A DNA stretch of 64,000 bases from Micromonospora parathelypteridis (GCF_014201145.1 NZ_JACHDP010000001.1:248001-312000), one strand, 5' to 3'. Positions 7,734-15,567 are shown, numbered from the stretch's first letter. Translations and numbers: made by a program. Notes: a model not told the origin generated them from the letters alone.

Positions 7734-10115
7734 TCAGCTCGCGTAGACCTCCAGCGCTGACAGTTGCCCGGCCGGCCAGCCGGTGTTGCCGGTGACGGTG
7801 ATCCGCACGTAGCGCGTCTGGGCGGCGGCGAAGGTGAGCGTCACCTGGTTGCCGCTGCCCGGGTCGAAGGTGCGCCCCGCCGATCCGACAAGCGTGCCGA
7901 AGCTCGACCCGTCGGTGCTGCCCTGCACGGAGAGCGTCTGCGTCCGGCTGCCCCAGGCCGACGACGGCGGCAGCTTCAGCACCACCCGGCCGACCGTGCG
8001 CGACGCGCCCAGGTCGACCTGGACCCACTGCGGGAACGCGTTGTTGGCGCTCTCCCAGTAGCTGTTCGCATCACCGTCGACGACGTTCCCCGACCCGTAG
8101 CTCTGGACGTGGCTGCTCTCGCTGGTGGGTCGACCCCGGGCCAGGTCCGAGTTGGCAGCGGCGTCCGTGGTGACGGTGACCGCCGAGGACGCGCTGGAGG
8201 TGTTGCCGGCGGCGTCGCGGGCGACGACCGTGAACGTGTACGCGGTGGACGGGCTGAGCCCGCTCACGGTCGCCGTGGTGCCCGTGACGGTGGCAACGAC
8301 GTTGCCGCCCTGCCGCACCTGGTAGCCGGTCACCCCGGTGTCGTCGGTGGACGCCGTCCACGCCAGGGACACGCTCGTCGACGTCTTGCCGGTCACCGTG
8401 AGGCCGCTCGGGGTGCTCGGCGGGTTGTCCGGGACGGTGCTGCCGGCGTACACCTCGACCTGGGCGAGTTGTGCGGCCGCCCAGCCGGTGTTGCCGCTGA
8501 TGCTGAGACGGACGTAGCGGGCCGTGGTGGTCGTCAGCGTGCGCGTGACCGTGTTGCCGGTCGCCGGGTCGAAGGTGAACGCGGAGGCGGCGGCGATGGT
8601 GGAGAACGCGCTGCCGTCGACGCTGCCCTGCACGGTGATGGTCTGGGTACGCGCGCCCCAGCCGGCGGGGAGCCGCAGCACGATCTTGTTGACCTGGTGG
8701 CTGGCGCCGAGGTCGACCTGCCACCAGTGCGGGAAGGAGCCACCACCGCTCTCCCAGTAGCTGCCGACGTTCGAGTCCACCGCGTTGCCCGACGGGAACC
8801 CGCCGCCCTGGCTGCTTGCCGAGGTGAGCCGGCCGGCGGCCAGGTTGCCACCGGTCGGCGGCGGGGTGCCGACCATCGGCGGGGTGGGACGCACCGGGGT
8901 GAGCGCGAGTTGCCCCTTGAGCATCCGGCCGCCGTCGCCGGTGATCCGCAGGTAGTAGTCGGAGGAGCAGGCCACGCCGTCCTCGTCGAGGGCCCGGATG
9001 TTCGCGCCGGCCGGGGTGGTGGCCTGGGTCTCGGACGTCTTGGCGATCTGGTTGCCCTCGTTGTACTCGTCGTACATGGACACGTAGAGGCCCTGCGAGC
9101 CGAGTCGGACCATGTTGTAGATGTGCCGCCAGTAGAAGTCGCCGTGCTTGCGGTGCCCTCCGGCGAGGTCGCCGGGCATCACGCAGGGCAGGTAGTCGAT
9201 GCCGCGGGCCGCGCAGTCGGCCATGTCCCCGACGTTGACGTTGTTGTAGTAGGAGTCGAGCTCCTCCACGGTCCTGGCCCGGTAGACCATCCACGGCGAG
9301 ATCGCGTTGTACGCGTGGTAGACGTCGAGGAAGCCGGGGCGGGAGTCCTCGATGCCCTGCCGCCACCAGGTGGGCACGCCGCCGATGACGTAGCAGCCCT
9401 GCGCCTTGAACCAGTTGATGACCTCCAGGCAGGGCCCCGGAGGGAAGGGGCGGCTGGGCTCGCTGAAGCCGAAACCCCAGATGCAGACGACCGGCTTGCC
9501 GTTCTGCCGGGCGTACGCGCTGGAGGCGGTGTACGCCGACATCTTCGTCGTCCAGTCGGTCTTGATGTCGGCCTGGAAGGTCAGCCAGTCGGTGACGTCG
9601 TACATGATGTAGAACTTGCGGTTGTAGCGTTCGGCGGCGGAGCGGACCTTCTGGGTCATCGCGTCGCGGGTCGGCCCCTCGTCGCCCATCGGGTTGAACC
9701 GTTGCAGCGCGGCGGTGTCGCAGCCATACTCCTGCATCCACCGGAAGTGGGTGTCCACCGTCTGCTGGTCGTACGAGGAGAAGAGGGTTGCCGGCGACCC
9801 GTTGCCGAGATTGGGGTACGCGGTGGGATAGCTGCGCGTGTACTCCCGCATGTCCGGCCAGGACACGATCGTGGTGTTGGAGGGCGACGGGGGCTGGAAC
9901 CGGTCCCGGCTCCAGTGCCACCACCCGCCGATGGGCGCGGAGTCACCGGGAGCACTGAACCAGCCCTGGTAGCCGACCGTCACCTTGCCGACCACGTCCC
10001 CGGGGGGACTGGCGGCCTGCGCCGGGCTGGCGAGAAGTTCGGTGGTGGAGGCGGCGGCGGCGAGGGCGGACCCCGCCAGCACCGACGTGACGAACCTGCG
10101 GCGGGAGACCGCCAT
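7734..10115 (-). CDS. Secreted GH71/GH99-like glycoside hydrolase with CBM32-FN3-CBM32
   Basis: A 793-residue exported enzyme. It starts with a twin-arginine-like signal (SRRRFVTSVLAG) ending near SPAQA. Residues of about 40-405 form a GH99/GH71-like catalytic barrel (VTVGYQGWFSAPGD, GGWWHWSRD, IMYDVTDW, YVSMYDEYNEGNQ with likely catalytic acids). Then come an F5/8-type CBM32 (about 424-558), a fibronectin type III domain (566-650) and a second CBM32 (656-793). The two CBM32 modules are clearly related (SYWES and WVQVDLGAS / WWQVDLGAS). ATG 10115 has AGGAG upstream. The enzyme probably attacks mannan- or glucan-like polymers outside the cell; exact substrate is unknown. A palindromic operator lies just upstream of its likely -10. 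Confidence 0.87.
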   Translation of the reverse strand: MAVSRRRFVTSVLAGSALAAAASTTELLASPAQAASPPGDVVGKVTVGYQGWFSAPGDSAPIGGWWHWSRDRFQPPSPSNTTIVSWPDMREYTRSYPTAYPNLGNGSPATLFSSYDQQTVDTHFRWMQEYGCDTAALQRFNPMGDEGPTRDAMTQKVRSAAERYNRKFYIMYDVTDWLTFQADIKTDWTTKMSAYTASSAYARQNGKPVVCIWGFGFSEPSRPFPPGPCLEVINWFKAQGCYVIGGVPTWWRQGIEDSRPGFLDVYHAYNAISPWMVYRARTVEELDSYYNNVNVGDMADCAARGIDYLPCVMPGDLAGGHRKHGDFYWRHIYNMVRLGSQGLYVSMYDEYNEGNQIAKTSETQATTPAGANIRALDEDGVACSSDYYLRITGDGGRMLKGQLALTPVRPTPPMVGTPPPTGGNLAAGRLTSASSQGGGFPSGNAVDSNVGSYWESGGGSFPHWWQVDLGASHQVNKIVLRLPAGWGARTQTITVQGSVDGSAFSTIAAASAFTFDPATGNTVTRTLTTTTARYVRLSISGNTGWAAAQLAQVEVYAGSTVPDNPPSTPSGLTVTGKTSTSVSLAWTASTDDTGVTGYQVRQGGNVVATVTGTTATVSGLSPSTAYTFTVVARDAAGNTSSASSAVTVTTDAAANSDLARGRPTSESSHVQSYGSGNVVDGDANSYWESANNAFPQWVQVDLGASRTVGRVVLKLPPSSAWGSRTQTLSVQGSTDGSSFGTLVGSAGRTFDPGSGNQVTLTFAAAQTRYVRITVTGNTGWPAGQLSALEVYAS

Positions 10116-10200
10116 GACGACCACTCCTTCGGGACGGAAGGCATTGACGGCCATCGTGGCAGCAGTGATTGCCGGCCCGCAAGAGTTCGACTGATCGATG

Positions 10201-10219
10201 AAATTATTCGCCAGCGAAT
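10201..10219 (-). promoter_or_regulatory. Operator and -10 of the GH99-like gene
   Basis: ATTCGC-ca-GCGAAT at 10206-10219 is a perfect 6-bp inverted repeat. On the minus strand it abuts TAATTT (10206-10201), a good TAnnnT -10 box about 80 bp before the start codon. This placement suits a repressor that blocks RNA polymerase, likely a sugar-responsive regulator, although the centre is not the CG of classical LacI sites. Confidence 0.5.
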
Positions 10220-10235
10220 CGGAAGTAGTCGAGCA

Positions 10236-10264
10236 CCCCGCCCCCCGGACGCCGAGGGGCGGGG
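10236..10264 (-). terminator. Terminator of the YeiH-type gene
   Basis: CCCCGCCCC (10236-10244) pairs with GGGGCGGGG (10256-10264) over an 11-base loop, 11 bp downstream of the stop codon at 10276 on the minus strand. Confidence 0.7.
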
Positions 10265-10275
10265 CTGCAGCTCGT

Positions 10276-11565
10276 TCAGGCCGAGAAGTTGCGGAACAGC
10301 AGGGACGCCAGGGCGAGCGCCAACGCCAGGTTGAACACGGTGGCGCTGGCGAACACCGCCACCGGCCGCCAACCGGCCTCCCGCAGCGATGCCACCCGGA
10401 CCTCCAGGCCGATGCTGACGAAGGCCAGGATCAGGAACCAGACGCGCAGGTCGTTGACGATGGCGATGGTGGCCTTACCGTCCGAACCCGCCGCGTCGAG
10501 GTACCAGGTGGCGATGACCGAGGCCGCGATGAAGCCCAGGACGAACTTCGGAAAACGGCGCCACAGCTCACCGAGGCCCGGACGGGCCGCGCCGGGCCGT
10601 CGTTCCACACGCAGTGTGAAGTACGCGGTGAGCGCGACCGCGACCACACCCATCAGGGCGTTCTGGGTGACCTTGACGATGCTGGCGATCTGGAGCGCCT
10701 CCTCCCCGGCGAGCGCCCCCGCGGCGGTGACCGCCGCGGTGGTGTCGATGTTGCCGCCGATCCAGGCGCCGGCCACCGCGTCGGACAGCCCGAACACGTC
10801 AGCCAGCCAGGGCAGGATGAAGATCGACGGCAGCGCGAAGACGATGACCAGGCTGGCCGTGTAGGCCAACTGCTCGCGGCGTGCCCGCACCGCGCCGGCT
10901 GCGGCGATCGCCGCGCTGACCCCGCAGATCGACACCGCCGAGGCGAGCAACGCCCGCAGCTTGTCGTCGAGCCCGAACTTGCCGGCCAGCCACCAGGTGA
11001 AGAGGAAGACCCCACTGATCAGCAGGATTGCCTGGGCGATCGCCGGGCCGGCCGCACTGGCGATGACGGCCAGGTTGATCGACGCCCCGAGCAGCACCAG
11101 ACCGGTCTTGATGAAGAACTCCGTCCGGAACGCGGCGGCGATCCGGTCCCGCCAGCCGAGCAGCGTGACGGCCACGTTGCCGAGCAGACCGAGCAGGATC
11201 GCGTAGACCGGGTACTCGATCGCCGCCCCGAAGTCCTCGATCGCGGTGCCCTCGGCCCACGTCGGGACGTTCTGCTCCAGGTAACGGGTGAGCGCGGCGA
11301 GACCGACCACGACCACCAGACCGAGAGCCGTCCAGGCCCAGAATCCGCCGCCGCGCACGGCGGTGGTCGGCCCGGCGGGGTCATCGGTTGCCGGTGGACC
11401 ACCGTCCGAGCTGGGCTCGACGGCGCCAGCAGGCACGTCGCGGACGTCGGTGACGTCGGCCTCGTCGCCCGTGCGGGTCGCGTCGGCCGCGCGGGGCTCG
11501 TCGTCCGTGCGAGTCGCGTCGGCCGCGCGGGGCTCGTCGCCCGTGCGGGTCGCGTCGGTGGTCAT
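10276..11565 (-). CDS. YeiH-family putative sulfate exporter
   Basis: A 429-residue polytopic membrane protein of the Cons_hypoth698/YeiH family, described as putative sulfate exporters. About ten membrane segments follow an unusual 80-residue hydrophilic, acidic N-terminus. Family blocks are KTGLVLLGASINL, SICGVSAAIAAAGAV, the GGNIDTTAAVTAAGA segment and VKVTQNALMGVVAVAL. The start at 11565 shares its A with the stop of the upstream 48-residue ORF (TGATG), so translation is coupled. The N-terminus contains a 12-residue tandem repeat encoded by 36-bp DNA repeats. The leader peptide and operator upstream tie it to sulfur control. Transported compound is not proven for the family. Confidence 0.85.
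   Translation of the reverse strand: MTTDATRTGDEPRAADATRTDDEPRAADATRTGDEADVTDVRDVPAGAVEPSSDGGPPATDDPAGPTTAVRGGGFWAWTALGLVVVVGLAALTRYLEQNVPTWAEGTAIEDFGAAIEYPVYAILLGLLGNVAVTLLGWRDRIAAAFRTEFFIKTGLVLLGASINLAVIASAAGPAIAQAILLISGVFLFTWWLAGKFGLDDKLRALLASAVSICGVSAAIAAAGAVRARREQLAYTASLVIVFALPSIFILPWLADVFGLSDAVAGAWIGGNIDTTAAVTAAGALAGEEALQIASIVKVTQNALMGVVAVALTAYFTLRVERRPGAARPGLGELWRRFPKFVLGFIAASVIATWYLDAAGSDGKATIAIVNDLRVWFLILAFVSIGLEVRVASLREAGWRPVAVFASATVFNLALALALASLLFRNFSA
11461..11559. repeat. 36-bp tandem repeat inside the exporter gene
   Basis: About 2.75 copies of a 36-bp unit beginning at 11461, 11497 and 11533 differ at only a few positions. It encodes repeated DATRTGDEPRAA-like units in the hydrophilic N-terminus. 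Copy number is likely to vary between strains because the reading frame is kept. Confidence 0.8.
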
Positions 11566-11711
11566 CAGGGCACCAGCCCGGCGGGGATGGCACCGAGCAG
11601 GACCAGAGCGAGCAGGGCCAGACCGAGAATGGTCGCCGCCCAGTCCTCGCTGAAGGCGAGCCGGGACTCCCCGGCTGTCGGTGGGGTGGACGGTGACGGA
11701 TCGGTGGTCAT
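11565..11711 (-). CDS. 48-residue single-span membrane protein coupled to the YeiH exporter
   Basis: A short ORF starting at ATG 11711 behind GGAGG (spacing about 6 bp) and ending in a stop that shares one base with the exporter start. It has a Pro/Ser/Thr-rich N-terminus, the motif SEDWAATILG and one membrane span running to AIPAGLVP. From memory of the family, longer YeiH homologues often begin with an EDWW-type helix; this ORF may supply that helix as a separate chain. The strong ribosome site and the coupling make it a real gene in my view. Confidence 0.72.
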   Translation of the reverse strand: MTTDPSPSTPPTAGESRLAFSEDWAATILGLALLALVLLGAIPAGLVP

Positions 11712-11804
11712 GACATACCTCCAAGGGGTGGACCGATCCAGGCACGGCGGGATCGGCTGAGGGGCGGGGAGACGGATACGCGAGGGCCTCGACGACCGCG
11801 CGTA

Positions 11805-11841
11805 GCGCCGCCGGGGCCGGTTGGGGCCGTGCGGGCGGCGC
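11805..11841 (-). promoter_or_regulatory. Hairpin between leader peptide and exporter genes
   Basis: GCGCCGCC (11805-11812) and GGCGGCGC (11834-11841) can pair in the leader RNA, about 50 bases after the leader-peptide stop. It is a candidate attenuation structure; no T-tract is present, so Rho dependence or an alternative fold would be needed. Confidence 0.35.
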
Positions 11842-11889
11842 GTGTGATCCGGCAGCGGGCCGGACGAGGAATGCGGGTGGTGACGGCGC

Positions 11890-11982
11890 TCAGTCGGTCG
11901 CCGGTGCGCCCGGACAGAGCTCGGAGGCGACCCGCATCAGGTCCACGACCCGACGTGAGGTGAGGAGCGGACCAACCGGCAT
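11890..11982 (-). CDS. Sulfur-type leader peptide (30 residues)
   Basis: ATG 11982 opens a 30-codon ORF whose core reads LTSRRVVDLMRVASELC before a short Pro/Ala tail. This matches the small 'putative leader peptide' family found before sulfate, sulfonate, thiosulfate and cysteine genes in actinobacteria, with its RR-x-VDL-x-RVAS-x-x-C pattern. The single cysteine codon near the end is the expected sensing position: ribosome stalling when Cys-tRNA is scarce would change downstream RNA folding or Rho access. It precedes the 48-residue ORF and YeiH gene by about 180 bp. The match to the family is by memory; the mechanism is inferred from described cysteine attenuators. Confidence 0.82.
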   Translation of the reverse strand: MPVGPLLTSRRVVDLMRVASELCPGAPATD

Positions 11983-11991
11983 TCACCTATT

Positions 11992-12012
11992 TTCCTATCA
12001 GGACGATAGGAA
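11992..12012. promoter_or_regulatory. Perfect palindromic operator upstream of the leader peptide
   Basis: TTCCTATC (11992-11999), five bases, GATAGGAA (12005-12012): 8-bp perfect arms in an AT-rich island 10 bp before the leader-peptide start on the minus strand. It shares the CCTATC-N5-rrTAGG design with the ssu control region and probably binds the same regulator. Confidence 0.65.
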
Positions 12013-12048
12013 TTCAAGACCGTCAGCGTGGATTCTCCGCCACCCGTC

Positions 12049-12078
12049 GCGCCCAGCCAGCCAGGCCTGGCTGGGCGC
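12049..12078. repeat. Intergenic hairpin
   Basis: GCGCCCAGCCAG (12049-12060) and CTGGCTGGGCGC (12067-12078), 12-bp perfect arms with a 6-base loop. It lies between the sulfur unit promoter and the beta-helix gene terminator and directly precedes another palindrome. Confidence 0.6.
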
Positions 12079-12079
12079 C

Positions 12080-12150
12080 GCGATCTTGCACTTGCTGCCC
12101 CGACATAGGGGACACTTCACGCGAAACGGCGACCGAAACTGCAAGATCGC
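12080..12150. repeat. Palindromic element with GCGATCTTGCA ends
   Basis: GCGATCTTGCA at 12080-12090 is repeated inverted as TGCAAGATCGC at 12140-12150, bounding a 49-bp centre. The same 11-mer occurs once more at 49798-49808 in another intergenic region. It looks like an interspersed palindromic element of the genome, not a gene part. Confidence 0.55.
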
Positions 12151-12184
12151 CGGGTCTTCTTCGCGGCGTCTCACCCGTGACAGG

Positions 12185-12223
12185 CCGACGGGGCCGGAGC
12201 CTTGCCGGCTCCGGCCCCGTCGG
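12185..12223 (-). terminator. Strong terminator of the beta-helix gene
   Basis: Perfect 17-bp arms (12185-12201 and 12207-12223) around a TTGCC loop, 15 bp past the stop codon at 12238 on the minus strand. Confidence 0.85.
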
Positions 12224-12237
12224 TACGCCCGTTCTCC

Positions 12238-14112
12238 CTACGGGGTCGGGTACTGGGTGAGATAGATCGGTGCGCCGACCTTGGTCATGTCGGCCGCGTC
12301 GCCCACGCCGTTGACCACGTGGTCGATCGTGCCGGCGCTGAGGTTGACGGTCATGACGTGGTGCAGCTTCACGCCCGGCCTGTCCGGCACCTCGAAGCCG
12401 TTCTCGGTGTGGATCGAGGGGTTGTTCTGGTTGAAGACGTACACCCCGCCGCCGTACAGGGTGTGGTTGCGCACCCGATCGCCGACCTTGTAACCGGCCC
12501 AGCCCTCGACGGTGCCGTTCATCCAGTCGGCCTGCGTCGGCGGGTCGTACGGCAGCTCGTTCTGATAGAGGATCGTGGTGCCGTGCTCGCCGTTCCAGAC
12601 GGTGTTGTAGCGCTGGAAATGCTCCACGAACAGACCGGTGGCGGTCACGTGGTCGCCGTTGATGACGGCGCCGTAGCGACCGGTGTTGGTGCGCCAGCGG
12701 TCCGTGTCACCGTTGACGCCCTCGGTGAAGCCTTCGACGCCGTGGTCGCCGCGCCACACCCAGGTGTGGTCGATGAGCACGTTGTCGCTGTTGACCTCCA
12801 GCGCGGTGTTGGTACGCCCAATGTGCGGACCACCGACACGGAAGTACACGTCGGACAGGGTGGTCGGGTTGTGCGGGCTGCTGGCGTTGTGGCCGTGCTG
12901 CCGCCCCACCCGCAGCAGGACGGGTGACTCCACGGTGCCGGCGTCGATCGTGACACCGGCGACGATCACACCGGGGACTCCGGCGACGTCCAGCGGGATG
13001 GCGCCGTTCACGGCCGTGAGGGTGGCATGCCCGATCCCGAGCACCACGGTGTTGGGGCGTCGCACCTCGATGCTGCGGGCGATGTCGTACGTCCCGGGGG
13101 TGAGCAGCAGGTGCTTTCCGCGCGCGAGGTGACTGTTGATGACGCGCACCGAGTCGGACGGCTTGGCCACGAAGAAGTCGCTGATCGGAATGGTCCGTCC
13201 CGGCGTCAGGCCGTCGGCCCAGGAGACGCCCCGGCTCTCGCGCTGCGCCACGGGTACGCGCACGTTGTAGCGGCCCTTGCCGTCGACGAAGAGGTACGGC
13301 TTCTCCCGGCTGAGCGGGGTGGTCTCCAGGGTGGTGTAGGGCGGGTCGGGGAACGTGGCGTCGTCCGGTGCGCCCTCGACCCCCGCGAAGACCTGGTTCC
13401 ACACCGCGTTGGACCAGCCGCCGACCTCACTGTTGCGGGTCAGCCACTGCTGCTGCGAACCGTTCGTGGTGGCCGGCAGCCGCGAGTCGGCGATGAAGCC
13501 GCCGCTGGCGTACTGCGGGCCGGCCGTGCAGTAGTCCATCAGCGACAGACCACCGCCGCCGATGTTGAGCCGGCGCATCGACACCGCCTGGGACACCGCC
13601 CAGAAGTTCGCCGACGACCGGCAGCCGTCCTGACCGGCCGCGTTGATGGTGAGCGACAGGTTGGACAGGGTGCGCCAGAAGTTGACAAGTGCGAGGCAGT
13701 TACCGGTGCCGCCGTCGGCCAGGCACCGGTTGTAGACCTCGAGCTTGCCGTTGATGGCAACGTCGGTGGGTGCGGCGCCCAGGCCGGACACCTCGGTGTA
13801 GTAGCCGACCTTGGCCTGCAACGGCTGCTCGGCGCTGCCGTACGTGCCCGGCTTGAACAGATAGGCGTGCCGCTCGGTGCCCATCTCGTTGCCGACCTGC
13901 CGGGCGTGCGCCGCGTCGAGGGTCTGCTGGATCTCGCTGACCGGCGTCGCCGGGTCGAAGATCGTCACGTTGGGCCCGAAGTCGGGCGCGCCGGCCGTCG
14001 GGCGGCCGGCGGTGGCGGCGGTGCTGGTCATCGTGACGGCGGTGGTCAACACCAGAGCGAGCAGAAGGGTACGACCGGATCTCCGGCGTACGCCTCGGGA
14101 CGGTGCTGTCAT
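12238..14112 (-). CDS. Secreted right-handed beta-helix protein, GH55/pectate-lyase-like
   Basis: A 624-residue exported protein. A basic N-terminus and hydrophobic signal end near TSTAATA. The rest has repeated short strands typical of parallel beta-helix enzymes: the N-terminal DAAHARQVGNEMG and FKPGTYG blocks, the HLLLTPGTYDI coil, and an Asn/Asp-rich stretch including LIDHTWVWRGDHG and FVEHFQRYNTVWNGEHG. Homologues are often labelled 'adenylyl cyclase', which I consider a misnomer, and resemble exo-beta-1,3-glucanase/lyase scaffolds. ATG 14112 has GAGAGGA upstream. A LacI-type operator 54 bp upstream indicates carbohydrate-inducible expression. Substrate unknown. Confidence 0.82.
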   Translation of the reverse strand: MTAPSRGVRRRSGRTLLLALVLTTAVTMTSTAATAGRPTAGAPDFGPNVTIFDPATPVSEIQQTLDAAHARQVGNEMGTERHAYLFKPGTYGSAEQPLQAKVGYYTEVSGLGAAPTDVAINGKLEVYNRCLADGGTGNCLALVNFWRTLSNLSLTINAAGQDGCRSSANFWAVSQAVSMRRLNIGGGGLSLMDYCTAGPQYASGGFIADSRLPATTNGSQQQWLTRNSEVGGWSNAVWNQVFAGVEGAPDDATFPDPPYTTLETTPLSREKPYLFVDGKGRYNVRVPVAQRESRGVSWADGLTPGRTIPISDFFVAKPSDSVRVINSHLARGKHLLLTPGTYDIARSIEVRRPNTVVLGIGHATLTAVNGAIPLDVAGVPGVIVAGVTIDAGTVESPVLLRVGRQHGHNASSPHNPTTLSDVYFRVGGPHIGRTNTALEVNSDNVLIDHTWVWRGDHGVEGFTEGVNGDTDRWRTNTGRYGAVINGDHVTATGLFVEHFQRYNTVWNGEHGTTILYQNELPYDPPTQADWMNGTVEGWAGYKVGDRVRNHTLYGGGVYVFNQNNPSIHTENGFEVPDRPGVKLHHVMTVNLSAGTIDHVVNGVGDAADMTKVGAPIYLTQYPTP

Positions 14113-14162
14113 GTGGTTAGTCCTCTCCGCTGGCCGGACCGTTCTCCCGGCGCGACTGGGGC

Positions 14163-14180
14163 TGTGAGAGCGCTCTCTGA
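14163..14180. promoter_or_regulatory. LacI-family operator upstream of the beta-helix gene
   Basis: GAGAGCGCTCTC at 14166-14177 is a perfect 12-bp palindrome with the central CG typical of LacI/CebR-type carbohydrate repressor sites. It lies 54 bp upstream of the ATG at 14112 on the minus strand and 107 bp upstream of the divergent SRPBCC gene. The repressor gene is not in the window. Confidence 0.75.
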
Positions 14181-14283
14181 CGGTTGCCATGTTTCTACCT
14201 GTTAAATCGATCGCACGCCATGACCGGGGCGGCGAACTTCCAGCCGGACGGGTGAGAATGAACGGTGACGCGAGGAGGCGCAG

Positions 14284-14754
14284 ATGCCTATCGACTCGTT
14301 GCCCCACCTGGACGAACACGCCACGCTCATCGCGGCGGACGCCGACCGGATCTGGCCCCACCTCACCGACGTCGTCGAGAGGTCATTCTCGCGGATCGGC
14401 ATGACCGAGTACGCCCGCCTGGTGAGCGCCACCGACCCGGTCCGGTCCGGGCCCCGACCGCTCGTCGAGGGCTCGACATTCCCCGGCTTCCGCGTCGCCG
14501 CCGCGATCCCCGGTCAGGAGCTGGCACTGCGGGGCAGCCACCGGTTCTCGACCTACGCGCTGATCTTCCGCCTCGAACCAGCCGGGCCGGGCCGATCCCG
14601 CCTGCGGGCCGAGACGCGAGCCACCTTCCCCGGCTTCGCCGGCGGTCTCTACCGACAGATCCTGCTGACGTCCGGCGGTCACGTGATCGGCGTCCGACGG
14701 ATGCTTGCCACGGTCCGCCGCCGATCCGAACAGGGACCGCCGGCCGGCAGCTGA
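14284..14754 (+). CDS. SRPBCC-type small protein
   Basis: A 156-residue protein without signal peptide. Its N-terminal pattern (HATLIAADADRIWPHLTDVV), a central beta region (FRVAAAIPGQELALRGSHRFSTYALIF) and the terminal long helix fit the SRPBCC/polyketide-cyclase-like ligand-binding fold. GAGGAGG stands 6 bp before ATG 14284. No catalytic residues can be named. It is transcribed divergently from the beta-helix gene, and shares its intergenic region with the LacI-type site. Confidence 0.7.
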   Translation: MPIDSLPHLDEHATLIAADADRIWPHLTDVVERSFSRIGMTEYARLVSATDPVRSGPRPLVEGSTFPGFRVAAAIPGQELALRGSHRFSTYALIFRLEPAGPGRSRLRAETRATFPGFAGGLYRQILLTSGGHVIGVRRMLATVRRRSEQGPPAGS

Positions 14755-14787
14755 CTCCCGCACCACCGGGCGGACGAGGCCCGGAGG

Positions 14788-15567
14788 TCAGTCGGGCGGA
14801 TCGGTCAGCCGTTCCATTCGGTTCCAACCGTTCCAGCCACGCTCGCGCATCATTTCCTGCAGCCGCTTCAACCGCGGGTCGGACTCGGCCGCAAGCGCAT
14901 CCAGCAGGTCGTGCACCAGATCGTCGTACGCCCCGTCGGCAGGGCTGATCTCCCCGGAGGCGTATGCCTGCTCGGCCAGGCAGGCCATGATGTCGGCGGC
15001 TTCCTCCAGACGCGGGTCATCGGCATCGTCACTCTCGGTGATCTCCGACAGCACCCGATACAGCCGGACGATTTTCGGGTCATCGAGCTGCGCGATCTTC
15101 CCGGGCATGAACCCGCGGACCAGATCGGGCCAGCGAGCCGCAACCAGGATCCAGCCGTCCCGTTCCCCCTCCACCACCCGCTCCGCCGTCCCGATCTCCC
15201 GGAGACGATCGAGATAGAAGGCCACCTCCGGCGGGAGCATCAGACGGTCCCCGGCAGCGAGTTGGGCGATCTGCCTGCGGCTCGCCTCAAGTCGTTCGAT
15301 CTCGTCGCGCAGGTGACAGTCGATCCTTCGGATCGTCTCGGCGAAGGTCGACGCGTCAGCATCGAGCATCGGACCGATCTGGGACAGCGGCACCCCGGCA
15401 TTGGCGAGGGTACGGATCTTGATGAGAGCTACGACCGCCGTCGCGTTGTACCGCCGGTAACCCGAAGCATCCCGATCCGGCTCGGGCAACAGCCCGATCT
15501 GGTGATAGTGCCGCACCGCCCGCACCGTGACGCCGGCGTACGCCGCCAGTTGACCGATCGTCAGCAT
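14788..15567 (-). CDS. MerR-family transcriptional regulator
   Basis: A 259-residue regulator. Residues 1-70 are a typical MerR DNA-binding domain (LTIGQLAAYAGVTVRAVRHY, GYRRYN, then the ALIKIRTLANAGVPLSQI helix). A coiled-coil follows, then about 140 residues of helical C-terminal domain of the TipA-like length class without obvious metal-binding cysteines. The gene starts 43 bp after the ABC permease stop in the same direction, so it may be the last gene of the exporter operon. The start at 15567 begins exactly at the HTH; upstream in-frame codons overlap the permease. Confidence 0.85.
   Translation of the reverse strand: MLTIGQLAAYAGVTVRAVRHYHQIGLLPEPDRDASGYRRYNATAVVALIKIRTLANAGVPLSQIGPMLDADASTFAETIRRIDCHLRDEIERLEASRRQIAQLAAGDRLMLPPEVAFYLDRLREIGTAERVVEGERDGWILVAARWPDLVRGFMPGKIAQLDDPKIVRLYRVLSEITESDDADDPRLEEAADIMACLAEQAYASGEISPADGAYDDLVHDLLDALAAESDPRLKRLQEMMRERGWNGWNRMERLTDPPD

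Noticed and set aside
11708..11986. 92-codon frame overlapping the sulfur leader region
   Set aside because: Its Arg/Pro-rich product has no family features; the alternative frame with the RRVVDLMRVAS motif explains the region better.
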